DNA of 64,000 nt from Nocardioides sp. Root682 (GCF_001427795.1 NZ_LMHJ01000001.1:1761664-1825663); one strand, 5' to 3'; positions 17,307 through 26,779 are shown, counted from the stretch's first letter. The notes: generated by a model not told the origin, from the sequence alone. Program-made: numbers and translations.

Positions 17307-18041
17307 GTGAGCACTCTCCTGCTTCTGACCAGCGCACTGCAACCGTCAGCCGAAGTGCTGCCCGGACTCGCACTGCTCGGCCACCAGGTCAAGATCCTGC
17401 CCGCCGAGGGCAGCGCCCTCCTCGAGGCGCCCGAGTCCGACCTCGTCCTGGTCGACGGCCGTCACGACCTGGCCAGCTCCCGCGACCTGTGCCGGCTGAT
17501 CCGCACCACCGGTACCGACGTACCCGTCATCCTGGTGGCGACCGAGGGTGGCCTGGCCGTGGTCAACCACGACTGGGGCATGGACGACGTGGTCCTGCAC
17601 ACCTGCGGCCCCGCCGAGCTCGAGGCCCGGATCAAGCTGGCCATCGGCCGGCTGGCCGCGGCCCGCGATGCGGCCGACCCCGACGCCCACGTCATCCGCT
17701 CCGGCGAGGTCGTCGTCGACGACGCGACCTACACCGCGAAGGTCGGCGGTCGGGTTCTCGACCTGACCTTCAAGGAGTTCGAGCTCCTCAAGTTCCTCGC
17801 CCAGCACCCCGGTCGCGTCTTCAGCCGCCAGCAGCTGCTCCAGGAGGTCTGGGGCTACGACTACTTCGGTGGCACCCGGACCGTCGACGTCCACGTCCGG
17901 CGCCTGCGCGCCAAGCTCGGCCCCGAGAACGAGACACTCATCGGGACCGTGCGCAACGTCGGCTACCGGTTCGTGCTTCCGTCGAAGGACGCCGAGGCCG
18001 ACGCCGCGCGAGTAGCCGAGCGCAACTCGCTCGACGCCTAG
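17307..18041 (+). CDS. glnR: GlnR nitrogen response regulator
   Basis: This 244-residue OmpR-family regulator controls nitrogen assimilation genes such as glnA, amtB and nirB in actinobacteria. The N-terminal [12 protein letters not shown], the segment [16 protein letters not shown] and [15 protein letters not shown] closely follow mycobacterial and Streptomyces GlnR as I recall them. The winged-helix domain covers residues 130-235, with [32 protein letters not shown] and a C-terminal YRFV wing. GlnR is an orphan regulator with an atypical receiver. The GTG has GAGGAG at 17295-17300. An FMN glutamate-synthase-like gene lies convergently downstream. Confidence 0.93.
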   Translation: MSTLLLLTSALQPSAEVLPGLALLGHQVKILPAEGSALLEAPESDLVLVDGRHDLASSRDLCRLIRTTGTDVPVILVATEGGLAVVNHDWGMDDVVLHTCGPAELEARIKLAIGRLAAARDAADPDAHVIRSGEVVVDDATYTAKVGGRVLDLTFKEFELLKFLAQHPGRVFSRQQLLQEVWGYDYFGGTRTVDVHVRRLRAKLGPENETLIGTVRNVGYRFVLPSKDAEADAARVAERNSLDA

Positions 18042-18049
18042 CTCGACGA

Positions 18050-19600
18050 TCAGTCCGAGGCGTCCGGCTGCTCGTCGAAGTGGTCGCTGGTGTGCATCAG
18101 CCGGATGATCTCGGCCCGCAGGTCCTCCCCCAGCTCACCCCAGCCCTCCTTGTAGCCGTAGACCGACGCCAGTGACCGGGCGTCGTAGTCGCCGTTGAAG
18201 ATGTCGACGTCGGCGCAGGTGATCAGGGACGGGTGGGCGACGCCGACCGCCGCGGAGATCCGGGTCAGCTCCTTGCGCATCGTGCGCAGGTAGACGCCAG
18301 CTCGGTCGGCCTTGGAGGTCACGTCGAGGCCGCGCACCAGCCACGGGTTCTGCGTGGCGACGCCGGTCGGGCAGTGGTCTGTGTGGCACTTCTGCGCCTG
18401 GATGCACCCGATCGAGAGCATCACCTCGCGCGCGACGTTGATCATGTCGGCGCCCAGCGCGAAGGCGACCACCGCGTTGTCGGGCAGGCCCAGCTTGGCG
18501 GAGCCGATGAACGTGATGTCGTCGGTGAGCCCGAGCTCCGCGAACGTGCCGTAGACCCGCGAGAAGCCCATCCGGTACGGCAGCGAGACCGAGTCGGCGA
18601 AGATCAGCGGGGCCGCACCGGTGCCGCCCTCGCCACCATCGAGGGTGATGAAGTCGACGCCCCGGTCGCGCGGCGACATCAGCCGGGCCAGGTCCTCCCA
18701 GAAGTCCATCGCGCCGACGGCCGACTTGATGCCGACAGGCAGACCCGTCTCGGCGCCGAGCATCTCGACGAAGTCGAGCATCGAGTCCACGTCGTGGAAC
18801 GCGGTGTGCCGCGACGGCGAGGAGCAGTCCTTGCCCTCCGGGATGCCGCGGATCGCCGCGATCTCCGGGGTCACCTTCGCCGCCGGCAGCAGACCGCCGA
18901 GGCCCGGCTTCGCACCCTGGCTGAGCTTGATCTCGAGCGCCTTCACCGGCGCGGTCTCGATCATGGCCTTGAGCCTGTCGAGCGAGAAGTTGCCGGCATC
19001 GTCACGGCAGCCGAAGTACGCCGTACCGATCTGGACGATCAGGTCAGCACCGTTGCGGTGGTACGGCGAGATCGATCCCTCGCCGGTGTTGTGCAGGCAC
19101 CCGGCAGCCGCCGCGCCCTTGTTGATCGCGGTGATCGCGTTCGAGGACAGCGACCCGAAGCTCATCGCCGAGACGTTGACGACCGAGTCGGGGCGGAACG
19201 CCTTGGCCCTCCCCCGTGGGCCGCCCAGCACCTTCGCGCTGGGCAGTGTCCAGTTGTGGTCCTGGTCGCTCGGGAGCTTGTCGGCGAAGGTGCGCTGCTT
19301 GATGTACGCATGCCCCTGGGTGTGCTCGACGTCGAGGTCGGTGCCGAACCCGAAGTAGCTGTTCTGCTCCTTGCTGGACGCATAGATCCAGGTGCGCTGG
19401 TCGCGACTGAACGGCCGTTCCTCGTCATTGCCCGTGACGATGTACTGCCGAAGCTCGGGACCGATGGTCTCCAGCCAGTACCGGGCGTGAGCCACGACCG
19501 GGAAGTTGCGCTGGAGAGCGTGCTTCTTCTGGACGAGGTCGCGCACCGCGACCGCGCCGAGGGCCACGGCCGCCCCACTCACCGCGTGGCTGAGTTTCAT
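18050..19600 (-). CDS. FMN-binding glutamate synthase-family protein
   Basis: This 516-residue protein corresponds to the FMN-binding domain of glutamate synthase (GltB central region) without the amidotransferase domain. It has an N-terminal hydrophobic segment of about 20 residues. It carries SPYHRNGADLIVQIG, LKIK-like EIKLSQGAKPGLGG, DGGEGGTGAAP near residue 315, and a Cys cluster CIQAQKCHTDHCPTGVATQ near 395 that could hold a [3Fe-4S] cluster. Such stand-alone proteins are common, and their reaction is not settled. The ATG at 19600 has no clear ribosome site. The gene neighbours glnR and mshD. Confidence 0.85.
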   Translation of the reverse strand: MKLSHAVSGAAVALGAVAVRDLVQKKHALQRNFPVVAHARYWLETIGPELRQYIVTGNDEERPFSRDQRTWIYASSKEQNSYFGFGTDLDVEHTQGHAYIKQRTFADKLPSDQDHNWTLPSAKVLGGPRGRAKAFRPDSVVNVSAMSFGSLSSNAITAINKGAAAAGCLHNTGEGSISPYHRNGADLIVQIGTAYFGCRDDAGNFSLDRLKAMIETAPVKALEIKLSQGAKPGLGGLLPAAKVTPEIAAIRGIPEGKDCSSPSRHTAFHDVDSMLDFVEMLGAETGLPVGIKSAVGAMDFWEDLARLMSPRDRGVDFITLDGGEGGTGAAPLIFADSVSLPYRMGFSRVYGTFAELGLTDDITFIGSAKLGLPDNAVVAFALGADMINVAREVMLSIGCIQAQKCHTDHCPTGVATQNPWLVRGLDVTSKADRAGVYLRTMRKELTRISAAVGVAHPSLITCADVDIFNGDYDARSLASVYGYKEGWGELGEDLRAEIIRLMHTSDHFDEQPDASD

Positions 19601-19679
19601 GGGCCAGTCCTACAGCGTCACGGTGTCACATGTAAACGGTCTGGCGCCTTCGGGTTCCGGGGCTGTAAAGCCTGCGCGA

Positions 19680-19685
19680 TAGCGT
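19680..19685 (+). promoter_or_regulatory. mshD: candidate leaderless -10 of mshD
   Basis: TAGCGT lies exactly 6 bases before the GTG start at 19692, consistent with transcription starting at the start codon. Confidence 0.5.
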
Positions 19686-19691
19686 CGAGGT

Positions 19692-20561
19692 GTGGCCATC
19701 GACGAACTGATCACCGGCGAGACGGCGCTGCGTGCCATCGCAGAGGTACGCCGGGCCTGCCGCGAGCACGACGGCGCCGACCCCCTCGACGAGGCCGCCC
19801 ACCTGCGCCTCAAGCACCACGGACTCGACGGCCTGGACGCCTGGGTGACCGGCGACGGCTTCGCGATGCGGCGCGGGGCCGAGCTCGACCTTGCGGTCTC
19901 TCCGGACGCCCGCGGCCACGGCGCCGGACGCGCGCTGGCAACCCTCGCCTGTGCGGCACCCGGGCCGCTCGCTGCCTGGTCCCACGGCGACCACCCCGCA
20001 GCGGCCGCGCTCGCCGGGCCCCTCGGCTTCGCCCGCACGAGGGAGCTCTGGGTGATGCGCCGGCCGACCGCCGTACCGCTTGCGGCGGCGGAGCCGCCCA
20101 CGGATGTCTCCATCCGCGACTTCGGCTCCGGCGACACGGCCGCGTTCCTGGCCGTCAACGCGGCCGCCTTCGCCCACCATCCCGAGCAGGGCGCCCTCGA
20201 CGTGCACGGCCTCGAGGAACGGATGGCCGAGCCGTGGTTCGACCCGGCAGGGCTGCTCCTGGCCGTCGATCGCGGTGGGCAGCTGCTCGGCTTCCACTGG
20301 ACCAAGCAGCACGACGCGTCGACCGGCGAGGTCTACGTCGTCGGCGTCTCGCCGACTGCCCAGGGACGCGGGCTGGGGCGCGCGCTGACCCTCGCGGGCC
20401 TGCACCACCTCGCCTCACGAGGGGTAGAGGAGGTGTTGCTGTACGTCGAATCGGACAACGTCGCAGCGCGCCACCTGTACGACGGCATCGGCTTCACACA
20501 CGCTCCGACGGACACCCACGTGCAGTACCGCCGCTCGGACGTTCTGGGTCTTGCACCGTAA
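19692..20561 (+). CDS. mshD: mycothiol synthase
   Basis: This 289-residue protein has two tandem GNAT acetyltransferase domains. The first carries VSPDARGHGAGRALATLA near residue 73, and the second VSPTAQGRGLGRALTLAGL near 218, each the acetyl-CoA loop. MshD acetylates Cys-GlcN-Ins to finish mycothiol, the main thiol of actinobacteria, in the cytoplasm. GFHWTK and LYVESDN are typical of the active C-terminal domain. Length is close to the family norm of about 300. The gene starts with GTG at a likely leaderless promoter. Its place between glnR and the ppk/pst region resembles Streptomyces synteny as I recall it. Confidence 0.92.
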   Translation: MAIDELITGETALRAIAEVRRACREHDGADPLDEAAHLRLKHHGLDGLDAWVTGDGFAMRRGAELDLAVSPDARGHGAGRALATLACAAPGPLAAWSHGDHPAAAALAGPLGFARTRELWVMRRPTAVPLAAAEPPTDVSIRDFGSGDTAAFLAVNAAAFAHHPEQGALDVHGLEERMAEPWFDPAGLLLAVDRGGQLLGFHWTKQHDASTGEVYVVGVSPTAQGRGLGRALTLAGLHHLASRGVEEVLLYVESDNVAARHLYDGIGFTHAPTDTHVQYRRSDVLGLAP

Positions 20562-20577
20562 CTCCGGCGGTCATGAG

Positions 20578-20583
20578 TAGATT
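20578..20583 (+). promoter_or_regulatory. candidate -10 of the large coiled-coil gene
   Basis: TAGATT lies 8 bases before the ATG at 20592. No ribosome site is seen, so the transcript may be leaderless. Confidence 0.4.
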
Positions 20584-20591
20584 TACCCTTC

Positions 20592-23500
20592 ATGAGTTCG
20601 TTCACCGACGACGAGCCCGGGTCTGAGGACTCCGGGCCCGACGACGCGCCCTCGGGTCGCGGTCGTGGACGACGCAACCGGCTGTGGCGGCGCCACGACC
20701 AGGACGCGCCACCTGTCGCTGAGCTCGAGCCCGACGAGATCGAGGAGCTGCTCCGCCGCAGCCACACGGCAGCGGTCCTCGACGCCGGAGCGGATGCCCA
20801 CCCGAGCGCTCCGGCGCTGCACGACCCGGACGGCCTGGTGCCGGAGGACCCGGACAACATCGCCTCACGCGTCGGTCACCGCGCCAACCCGCTGGCGGCC
20901 GCGCCGCAGCAGTCCGACGACGTCGACTGGGGCTCGCTGGTCAGTCCCGCGCCGCCGACGGGCTCTGCTCCCGACGACGCAGAACCGCCGGTCGTGCCCG
21001 CAGACCCCTCTCCGGCCACACCGTCCGGAACAGCCGACTGGGCCGACGTCATCGATCGCGCGGTCGGCCGCCGGATCGCCGACGTGCCCGTGGACGACGT
21101 CATCGACATCGAGGCGGTTGCCACCGGACGCGGACTGTCCGAGCGCCTCGAGCGCCTACGCGTGGACCCGCCGACCGTCGACGACTCCGAGAGCGACGAC
21201 GAGCCCGTCCCGCCCGCACTCTCCGAGCCGGCACCGGTCGAGCCCGTCGATGACGAGCCGGTCGATCCGACCGACTGGTCCGCGATCATCTCCCGTGCCA
21301 CGCGCCGCCCGGCCGGCGATCCGCTGACCGACCCGCTGGAGCCGACGCCCGAGACCCTGCCCCTCGGCATCCTCGACGAGCCGATCGAGGCAGCGGCCGA
21401 GGCCGTCGAGAGCGACGCCGTGGAACCGGCGGTCGCCGATCACGCGCTCCTCGGTGATCACCCGCTCATCGCCGATGACCCGCTCCTCGCCGAGCAGCCG
21501 TTCGAGGCACCCGTGGCCGAGGAGCCGGCGATCGAGGAGACCGCAGAGCGGCCGGCCGTGGTCGACGTACCCCCTGCGGACGAGCCCGTCGCCACCGACG
21601 CATCGCCCGAGGACTTCGCGGACCCGGTTCCAGAACCTGACCAGCACCCCCTCGGCGACCGCGTCAGTGACGAGGTGGCCGGTCAGCGGGTGATCGCAGC
21701 CGCTGTCGACGGAGGCTTCGCCGAGCCCATCCCGGCCCCCGCACCCAAGGGCCTGGCCCGGTTGCGGCGCCGCGGCACCGGTCCGAGCGCAGCGCCCAAG
21801 CCGACGGCCCGCATCATCCCGGACTTCGTCGACGCCCCGATGCTCGAGGAACCGATCCCCAACGCCGACGGCCCGCGCGAAGTCCCTCGCCGGCCGTCGG
21901 AGGTGCTGGCCCACGCCCGCGCCGAGATCGAAGCCGAGCTGACCCCGACCCTGACCGACGGCGAGGAAGCCGCCGACGGCGCCGTGCCCGAAGGTCCGGA
22001 CAACGCGGAGGTCGTGGCTGCTCTCGCTGCCCGTCTGCGCCGTGATGCCGAGATGGCTGCAGCCGAACAGGCTGCCGAGCGCCTGGTCGCCGAGGAGGCG
22101 GCCCAGCGCGCCAACGTCGCCCGCGCCGAGGCCGACCGCCTCGCGCAGGAGCAGGCCGAGACCGCAGCGACCGCACACCGGGCCCGGATCGAAGCCGAGG
22201 AGCTCGCCCGCGCCGAGTCCGCCGCCCGCGAGTCCGCGGAGCGTGCGGCCCGCGAACGTGCCGAGTCCGCCGACGCCGAGACGGCCCGCCGTGAAGAGGC
22301 CGAACGGCACGCCATCGAACAGGCCGAGCGCGCTTCGACGGCCCAGGCCGAACGCCGGGCCGCCGAGGACCGGGCCCGGGAACAGGCCGACCTCGCCGCC
22401 GCAGCCGCGGCCGCCCGCCAGGTGGCGGAGACCGCTGCCGAGGCGCACGCCGCCACCGCCCGCCAGGCCCACGAAGATCGGGCGATCGCCGAGGATCGCG
22501 CCCGGGTCATGGCCGAGGCAGCGGCGGTCAGCGCAGCCGAGCACGCCGAGTTCGCACGTCGCATGCTCGAGGAGCGCGCCGCGACCGAGCGCACCTCCGC
22601 CGAGATCGCCCAGGCTCGCGCGCTGGCCGAGGACGCTGCCCGCCAGCAGGCTGCGCTCGCCCAGGAAGCGCACAAGGCTGCCGAGGCTGCCGAGGACCGT
22701 GCGCGGCTCCTGGCCGAGCAGGCCGCAGCCAGCGCCGAGGAGCACGGCGCACTCGCCCGACAGGCCGTCGAGGAGCGAGCGGCGGCCGAGCAGGCCGCAG
22801 CCGATCACGCCCGCCTCGCCCAGGACGCCCACCAGTCCCGTCGTGCAGCCGAGCAGGCGGCCCTCGAGCAGGCCGACCTCGCCCGGATCGCACTCGAGAC
22901 CGCCGAGGCCGCCGAACGACGCGCCGAGGAGGCCGCCGAACGCGCCGAGGTGCAGGTCGCTGCCCGCGTCGCAGCCGACGAATCCGCGACCCAGCAGGCA
23001 CAGCGGGCCGAAGAGGCCCACGAGGCGCGCCGTCTCGCCGAGGTCGCCGCGCGCGAACAGCTCGAGCTCGCCAGCGAGGCGCAGGCAGCAGCCGCGTCCG
23101 CCCACGCCTCCGCTGCCGCCCTCGCCGAGGAGAACCGCGCTGCGACCGAGGCGCTGACCCTGGCCGCCGAGTTCGCGGCGGGTGCCACGCAGGCCCGCAT
23201 CGATGCCGAGACCCGGGCAGCGGCAGCGCTGGCCGAGCTGGAGGCTTCGGCCGCCGTCCACACGCAGGCGGTGAGCAGCCTGCAGTCGGAACTGCTCCAG
23301 GCGCAGCAGACCGCGCTGGAGCACGCCCGCGCACGGGCCGAGGCAGAAGCCATGGCAGCCGCGCAGACACAGGCACGCGCCGAGGCCGAGGCCCTCGCCG
23401 CCGCGCAGGTCCGCGCCCGAGCGGACGCCGAGGCACGCGTCACCGAGATCGCCCACGAACGCGAACAGGCGATCACCGCAGCAGCGCTCGCCCGTGCCGA

Positions 23501-25115
23501 GGCGGAGGCTCTGGCCGCCGAACAGGCTGCAGCCCGCGCCGACGCCGAGGCACGCGTCACCGAGATCGCCCACGAACGCGAGCAAGCCATCGCCGACGCT
23601 GCCCTGGCGCGAACTGAAGCCGAGGCCCTCGCCGCCGAACAGGCAGCGGCCCGCGCCGCGGACGACTCACGCGCCGCTGAGCTCGCCCACGAACGCGAAG
23701 TGGCCGCCGCTGATGCCGCCGCGGCCCGAGCAGAGGCCGAGGCACTCGCTGCCGAACAGGCAGCCATTCGTGAAGCGGCGGCGACCCGTGCCGCCGAGCT
23801 CGCCCAGGAACGTGATCGGGCGATCGCCGAGGCCGAGCGCGCCCGCGCTGCCGCCGAGGCGAATGCCGCCGAACAGATCGCCGCACGCGAAGCAGCCGAG
23901 GCTCGCGCCGCCGAGCTCGCGCAGGAACGCGAGCGGGCCATCGCCGAAGCGGCCGCGTCCCGGGCCGAGGCCGAGGCTCGCGCCGCCGACCTGGCCGCTC
24001 AGGTCGAGCAGATTCGGTCCCGGGTGGACGCAGCCCCGGCGGCAGCAACCGAGCCTGAGGTCGAGCCTGAGGTCGAACCCGGGCCCGAGCCCGAGCCTGA
24101 GGTCGAGCACGAGCCTGACGTCGAGCCCGAGCCTGACGTCGAGCCCGAGCCTGAGGTCGAGCCTGACGTCGAGCCCGAGCCTGAGGTCGAGCTGCTCGCA
24201 GCAGCCGAACCGGAGCCACAGCTCTCCCTGGTCGAGCAGTGGCGAGCGGGGTCGACCGCCGGCCACGACGCCGACGAGACCGACGAGCTGATCGACGTCG
24301 ACACGGATGCCTCGGAGGAGTCGGCTGACGCCGCACCCGCCGCGACGAGCCTCGTGGCCCAGTGGCGCGCATCGGCAACAGAGCCCGAGCTGTTCGAGGA
24401 ACCCGTCGCCGAGGTCGTGGTCGAGGAGCCGGAGCCCATCGAGGAGCCCGCCGCCGAGGTCGTGGTCGAGGAGCCGGAGCCCATCGAGGAGCCCGCCGCC
24501 GAGATCCTGGTCGAAGAGCCCGAGCCCATCGAGGAGACCGTCGCCGAGATCCCGGTCGAAGAGCCCGAGCCCATCGAAGAGCCCGCCGTCGAGGTCCCGG
24601 TCGAAGAGCCCGAGCCCATCGAAGAGCCTGAGCGTTCCGACCCGGCCGCCGCGGTGGTCGCGGCCGTCAGCGCCCCGGCGACCAAGGGGATCCCGTTCCA
24701 CGCCAAGCGTGGCAACGACAGCCTCGGCCCGATCGCGATCCTCGCGGCCCTTGCCTGTGCGGCCGTGGTCGCCAAGATGGCCATCAGCGGCACCCTCCGC
24801 GACGACATCGCCCTGAGCGGCACGATGACCGCCGCCGCAGCCATCTTGTTGATGTACGCACTCAAGATGAGCAACACCTCACGCAGCGTGCACATCGACG
24901 AGGCCGGCCTGCTCAAGGTGACGATCGGCGACACCAGCAGCCGGTTCGACCTGACCAGCCCGAACACCAAGATCGAGCAGACCGGCACCGCCGGTCAGCG
25001 CAACTGGCGGGTCCTGATCCTGCGTCGCAGCATGTCCCCGGTCGCCATCGACTCGCGCATGGTCGACCCCCACACCTTCATGGAGGCTCTGCGACAGTGG
25101 AAACCGGACCTCTAG
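20592..25115 (+). CDS. very large Ala/Glu-rich coiled-coil membrane protein with C-terminal shared module
   Basis: I do not recognise this 1507-residue protein. Residues 1-470 are acidic and disordered-looking, with two copies of a DWxxxIxRAxxRR motif (near 150 and 230). Residues 470-1140 form a long Ala/Glu/Arg heptad-like coiled coil. Residues 1150-1203 are Glu-Pro-Val repeats. Two SLVxQWRAxxT motifs lie near 1211 and 1253. About five copies of a 15-residue EEPEPIEEP unit span 1273-1346. Two membrane helices lie near 1377-1424, and an 85-residue tail contains RMVDP near 1489. The same tail ends the next protein and the one at 47075. A scaffold or cell-envelope role is possible but unproven. 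Confidence 0.85.
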   Translation: MSSFTDDEPGSEDSGPDDAPSGRGRGRRNRLWRRHDQDAPPVAELEPDEIEELLRRSHTAAVLDAGADAHPSAPALHDPDGLVPEDPDNIASRVGHRANPLAAAPQQSDDVDWGSLVSPAPPTGSAPDDAEPPVVPADPSPATPSGTADWADVIDRAVGRRIADVPVDDVIDIEAVATGRGLSERLERLRVDPPTVDDSESDDEPVPPALSEPAPVEPVDDEPVDPTDWSAIISRATRRPAGDPLTDPLEPTPETLPLGILDEPIEAAAEAVESDAVEPAVADHALLGDHPLIADDPLLAEQPFEAPVAEEPAIEETAERPAVVDVPPADEPVATDASPEDFADPVPEPDQHPLGDRVSDEVAGQRVIAAAVDGGFAEPIPAPAPKGLARLRRRGTGPSAAPKPTARIIPDFVDAPMLEEPIPNADGPREVPRRPSEVLAHARAEIEAELTPTLTDGEEAADGAVPEGPDNAEVVAALAARLRRDAEMAAAEQAAERLVAEEAAQRANVARAEADRLAQEQAETAATAHRARIEAEELARAESAARESAERAARERAESADAETARREEAERHAIEQAERASTAQAERRAAEDRAREQADLAAAAAAARQVAETAAEAHAATARQAHEDRAIAEDRARVMAEAAAVSAAEHAEFARRMLEERAATERTSAEIAQARALAEDAARQQAALAQEAHKAAEAAEDRARLLAEQAAASAEEHGALARQAVEERAAAEQAAADHARLAQDAHQSRRAAEQAALEQADLARIALETAEAAERRAEEAAERAEVQVAARVAADESATQQAQRAEEAHEARRLAEVAAREQLELASEAQAAAASAHASAAALAEENRAATEALTLAAEFAAGATQARIDAETRAAAALAELEASAAVHTQAVSSLQSELLQAQQTALEHARARAEAEAMAAAQTQARAEAEALAAAQVRARADAEARVTEIAHEREQAITAAALARAEAEALAAEQAAARADAEARVTEIAHEREQAIADAALARTEAEALAAEQAAARAADDSRAAELAHEREVAAADAAAARAEAEALAAEQAAIREAAATRAAELAQERDRAIAEAERARAAAEANAAEQIAAREAAEARAAELAQERERAIAEAAASRAEAEARAADLAAQVEQIRSRVDAAPAAATEPEVEPEVEPGPEPEPEVEHEPDVEPEPDVEPEPEVEPDVEPEPEVELLAAAEPEPQLSLVEQWRAGSTAGHDADETDELIDVDTDASEESADAAPAATSLVAQWRASATEPELFEEPVAEVVVEEPEPIEEPAAEVVVEEPEPIEEPAAEILVEEPEPIEETVAEIPVEEPEPIEEPAVEVPVEEPEPIEEPERSDPAAAVVAAVSAPATKGIPFHAKRGNDSLGPIAILAALACAAVVAKMAISGTLRDDIALSGTMTAAAAILLMYALKMSNTSRSVHIDEAGLLKVTIGDTSSRFDLTSPNTKIEQTGTAGQRNWRVLILRRSMSPVAIDSRMVDPHTFMEALRQWKPDL
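24410..24640 (+). repeat. in-frame 45-bp tandem repeat inside the coiled-coil gene
   Basis: A 45-base unit encoding EEPEPIEEPAAEVVV-like 15-mers recurs about five times with near-identical DNA, preceded at 24050-24200 by shorter GAGCCTGAGGTC-type units. The number of copies may vary between strains by slippage. Confidence 0.8.
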
Positions 25116-25732
25116 GCACTGACCCGGTGACCGCGCTCGAGGCCGAGCGGGACGCTCTCGCACGCCGCTGCGCGGCCGCCGAGGCAGAGGTACGACGCCT
25201 CACCGACGACCTCACCGCCGCCCGTACCCAGATCGAGGCCCAGATCGCGGCCCAGGCCGCCGCAGATGCCGAGGCCGGATCGCTGTCCCTGTTCGACGGC
25301 GACGCCACCAGCGACCGGCTGACCGGCGACGGCAGCGATCCCCGCGTCCTGTCACTCGTCCTCGGCGCGACCGCGGTGGTCGCCGGCATGGTGGCCCTGC
25401 TGGCGATGCTCAACGGAAAGCTCGGCAGCGTCTTCGGGCTCGCGATGCTCGCACTGACGATCGGTCTGGCCTGGGCTGCGGCGCGGACCCGCGTCGTTCC
25501 GGTCGAGGTCGAGGTCGTCCGTGGTGTCGTCTACGTCAAGCAGGGCGAGTCGACCCACCGTTTCGACGTGAAGAAGCCGGACACACAGGTGCTCGTGTCC
25601 GGTCGCCCCGGGGATGCCGACTGGGCCGTGCGCTTCCCGCGCCGCGGCCTCGATTCGTTCGTCATCAACGCCTCGATGGTCGACCCGCAGAGCTTCCTGA
25701 GCGACCTCCGGGAGTTCCGTCCCGAGCTCTGA
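25097..25732 (+). CDS. small coiled-coil membrane protein, paralog of the upstream protein's C-terminus
   Basis: I do not recognise this 211-residue protein. Residues 10-60 form a short coiled coil (LEAERDALARRCAAAEAEVRRL). Two hydrophobic helices occupy about 78-122, and an 85-residue tail ends in SMVDPQSFLSDLREFRPEL (the conserved core is SMVDP, then RPEL). The same tail closes the 1507-residue protein, which reads RMVDPHTF and KPDL, and the protein at 47075. The GTG at 25097 overlaps the upstream gene by 19 bases and has GGAGG at 25082-25086. The two are co-transcribed and may form a membrane complex through the coiled coils (inference). Confidence 0.78.
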   Translation: METGPLGTDPVTALEAERDALARRCAAAEAEVRRLTDDLTAARTQIEAQIAAQAAADAEAGSLSLFDGDATSDRLTGDGSDPRVLSLVLGATAVVAGMVALLAMLNGKLGSVFGLAMLALTIGLAWAAARTRVVPVEVEVVRGVVYVKQGESTHRFDVKKPDTQVLVSGRPGDADWAVRFPRRGLDSFVINASMVDPQSFLSDLREFRPEL

Positions 25733-25737
25733 GGCGC

Positions 25738-26772
25738 TCAGCCCAGAGCGGTCCGCACCTTGGCCGCGATCTCGAGGACGGCCGCCCGGCTGCTCCGTCC
25801 GGCGCCCACGATGTTGAGGAACCCGTGGATCTGGTCGGCGTACCGGCGCAGCTCCACCTCGGCACCGGCGTCAGCCAACCGGCGCGCGTAGGCCTCTCCT
25901 TCGTCGCGCAAGGGGTCGAACCCTGCCGTCACCACGTACGCCGGTGCGATACCTGACGGCAGGTTCGCACGCAGCAGGGCGACGCGCTCGTTGGTGCGGT
26001 CGGCCTTCGTGGGCAGGTAGATGTCATTGGCCATGTCGATGTGGTCGGACTCCAGGAAGAAGCCGTCCCCGAACAGGCGAAGGCTGTCGGTGTCCCGGTT
26101 CGGGTCCGTGCAGGGATAGAGGAGGAACTGGAAGGCGAGCGGAATCCCCGACCGTGCCGCTGCGATCGCCACCCAAGCTGCCACCGCGCCGCCGGCCGAG
26201 TCGCCGGCGACCCCGATCCGCTTGTCATCGACCCCGAGCTCGGCGGCGTGCTCCACGACCCAGGCGAGAGCCGCCTCTGCGTCGTCGAAACCTCCCGGGA
26301 AGGGCCGTTCGGGCCCCAGACCCCACTCGATCGACAGGACGGGCACCCGGGACTCCTCCGCCAGCACCCGACACGGCGCGTCGTGGCTGTCCAGGTCGCC
26401 GTAGAGGAAGCTGCCACCGTGGAAGAACACCAGCAACGGCTGTGTCGCGCTGGCTGACCGGGCTCCGTGCGGGAGATAGTGCCGTGCGGGCAGGCCGGCG
26501 ACCGTCAGCTCACGAACTGCGCCGATCGGCTGTTTCCCTGCGACAGCCTCCGCGTTGGCCAACATGTCCGCCCGACCCAGCTCGATCGACGGCACCCGCA
26601 CCATCGCCCGCTTGCGGGTGAGGCGCTGGAGGCGCAGCATCAGCTGGAGATCGGGGGCGAGGGTCTGGCCGTCGATGACGACCGGGCGGCCGGCCAGCGC
26701 ACGCACCACCTGGGGAGGGAGTCCCAACAACGTCTTGAGGGTTCGGGCTTCGACCGCTGCGACCAGGCTCAC
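25738..26772 (-). CDS. alpha/beta hydrolase (HSL/GDXG lipase-esterase family)
   Basis: This 344-residue protein is a hormone-sensitive-lipase-type esterase. It has the oxyanion motif FFHGGSFLYG near residue 120, the nucleophile elbow GDSAGG near 190, an acidic residue in FDPLRDEG near 285, and a His in QIHGFLN near 315. It probably hydrolyses short-chain esters in the cytoplasm. I prefer the GTG at 26772, because TAGATT lies 7 bases upstream. A TTG at 26781 sits inside that -10 region. It is convergent with the small coiled-coil gene, 5 bases apart, and divergent from ppk. Confidence 0.88.
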   Translation of the reverse strand: MSLVAAVEARTLKTLLGLPPQVVRALAGRPVVIDGQTLAPDLQLMLRLQRLTRKRAMVRVPSIELGRADMLANAEAVAGKQPIGAVRELTVAGLPARHYLPHGARSASATQPLLVFFHGGSFLYGDLDSHDAPCRVLAEESRVPVLSIEWGLGPERPFPGGFDDAEAALAWVVEHAAELGVDDKRIGVAGDSAGGAVAAWVAIAAARSGIPLAFQFLLYPCTDPNRDTDSLRLFGDGFFLESDHIDMANDIYLPTKADRTNERVALLRANLPSGIAPAYVVTAGFDPLRDEGEAYARRLADAGAEVELRRYADQIHGFLNIVGAGRSSRAAVLEIAAKVRTALG

Positions 26773-26779
26773 GGGCGTC

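Noticed and set aside
19601-19691. GlnR-type box (GTCAC and TAAAC elements) between the glutamate-synthase-like gene and mshD
   Set aside because: The spacing does not match the GTNAC-N6-GAAAC layout I know, so I do not call it an operator.
21156-23585. An 809-residue antisense reading frame in the coiled-coil gene
   Set aside because: It is a by-product of high GC content and Ala/Glu repeats. It has no ribosome site or recognisable domain, and the plus-strand frame has a clear promoter, membrane helices and paralogs.
24050-24640. Tandem repeats that could be read as a CRISPR-like array
   Set aside because: The repeats are in frame, encode Glu-Pro-rich peptide and have no spacers, so they are protein repeats.
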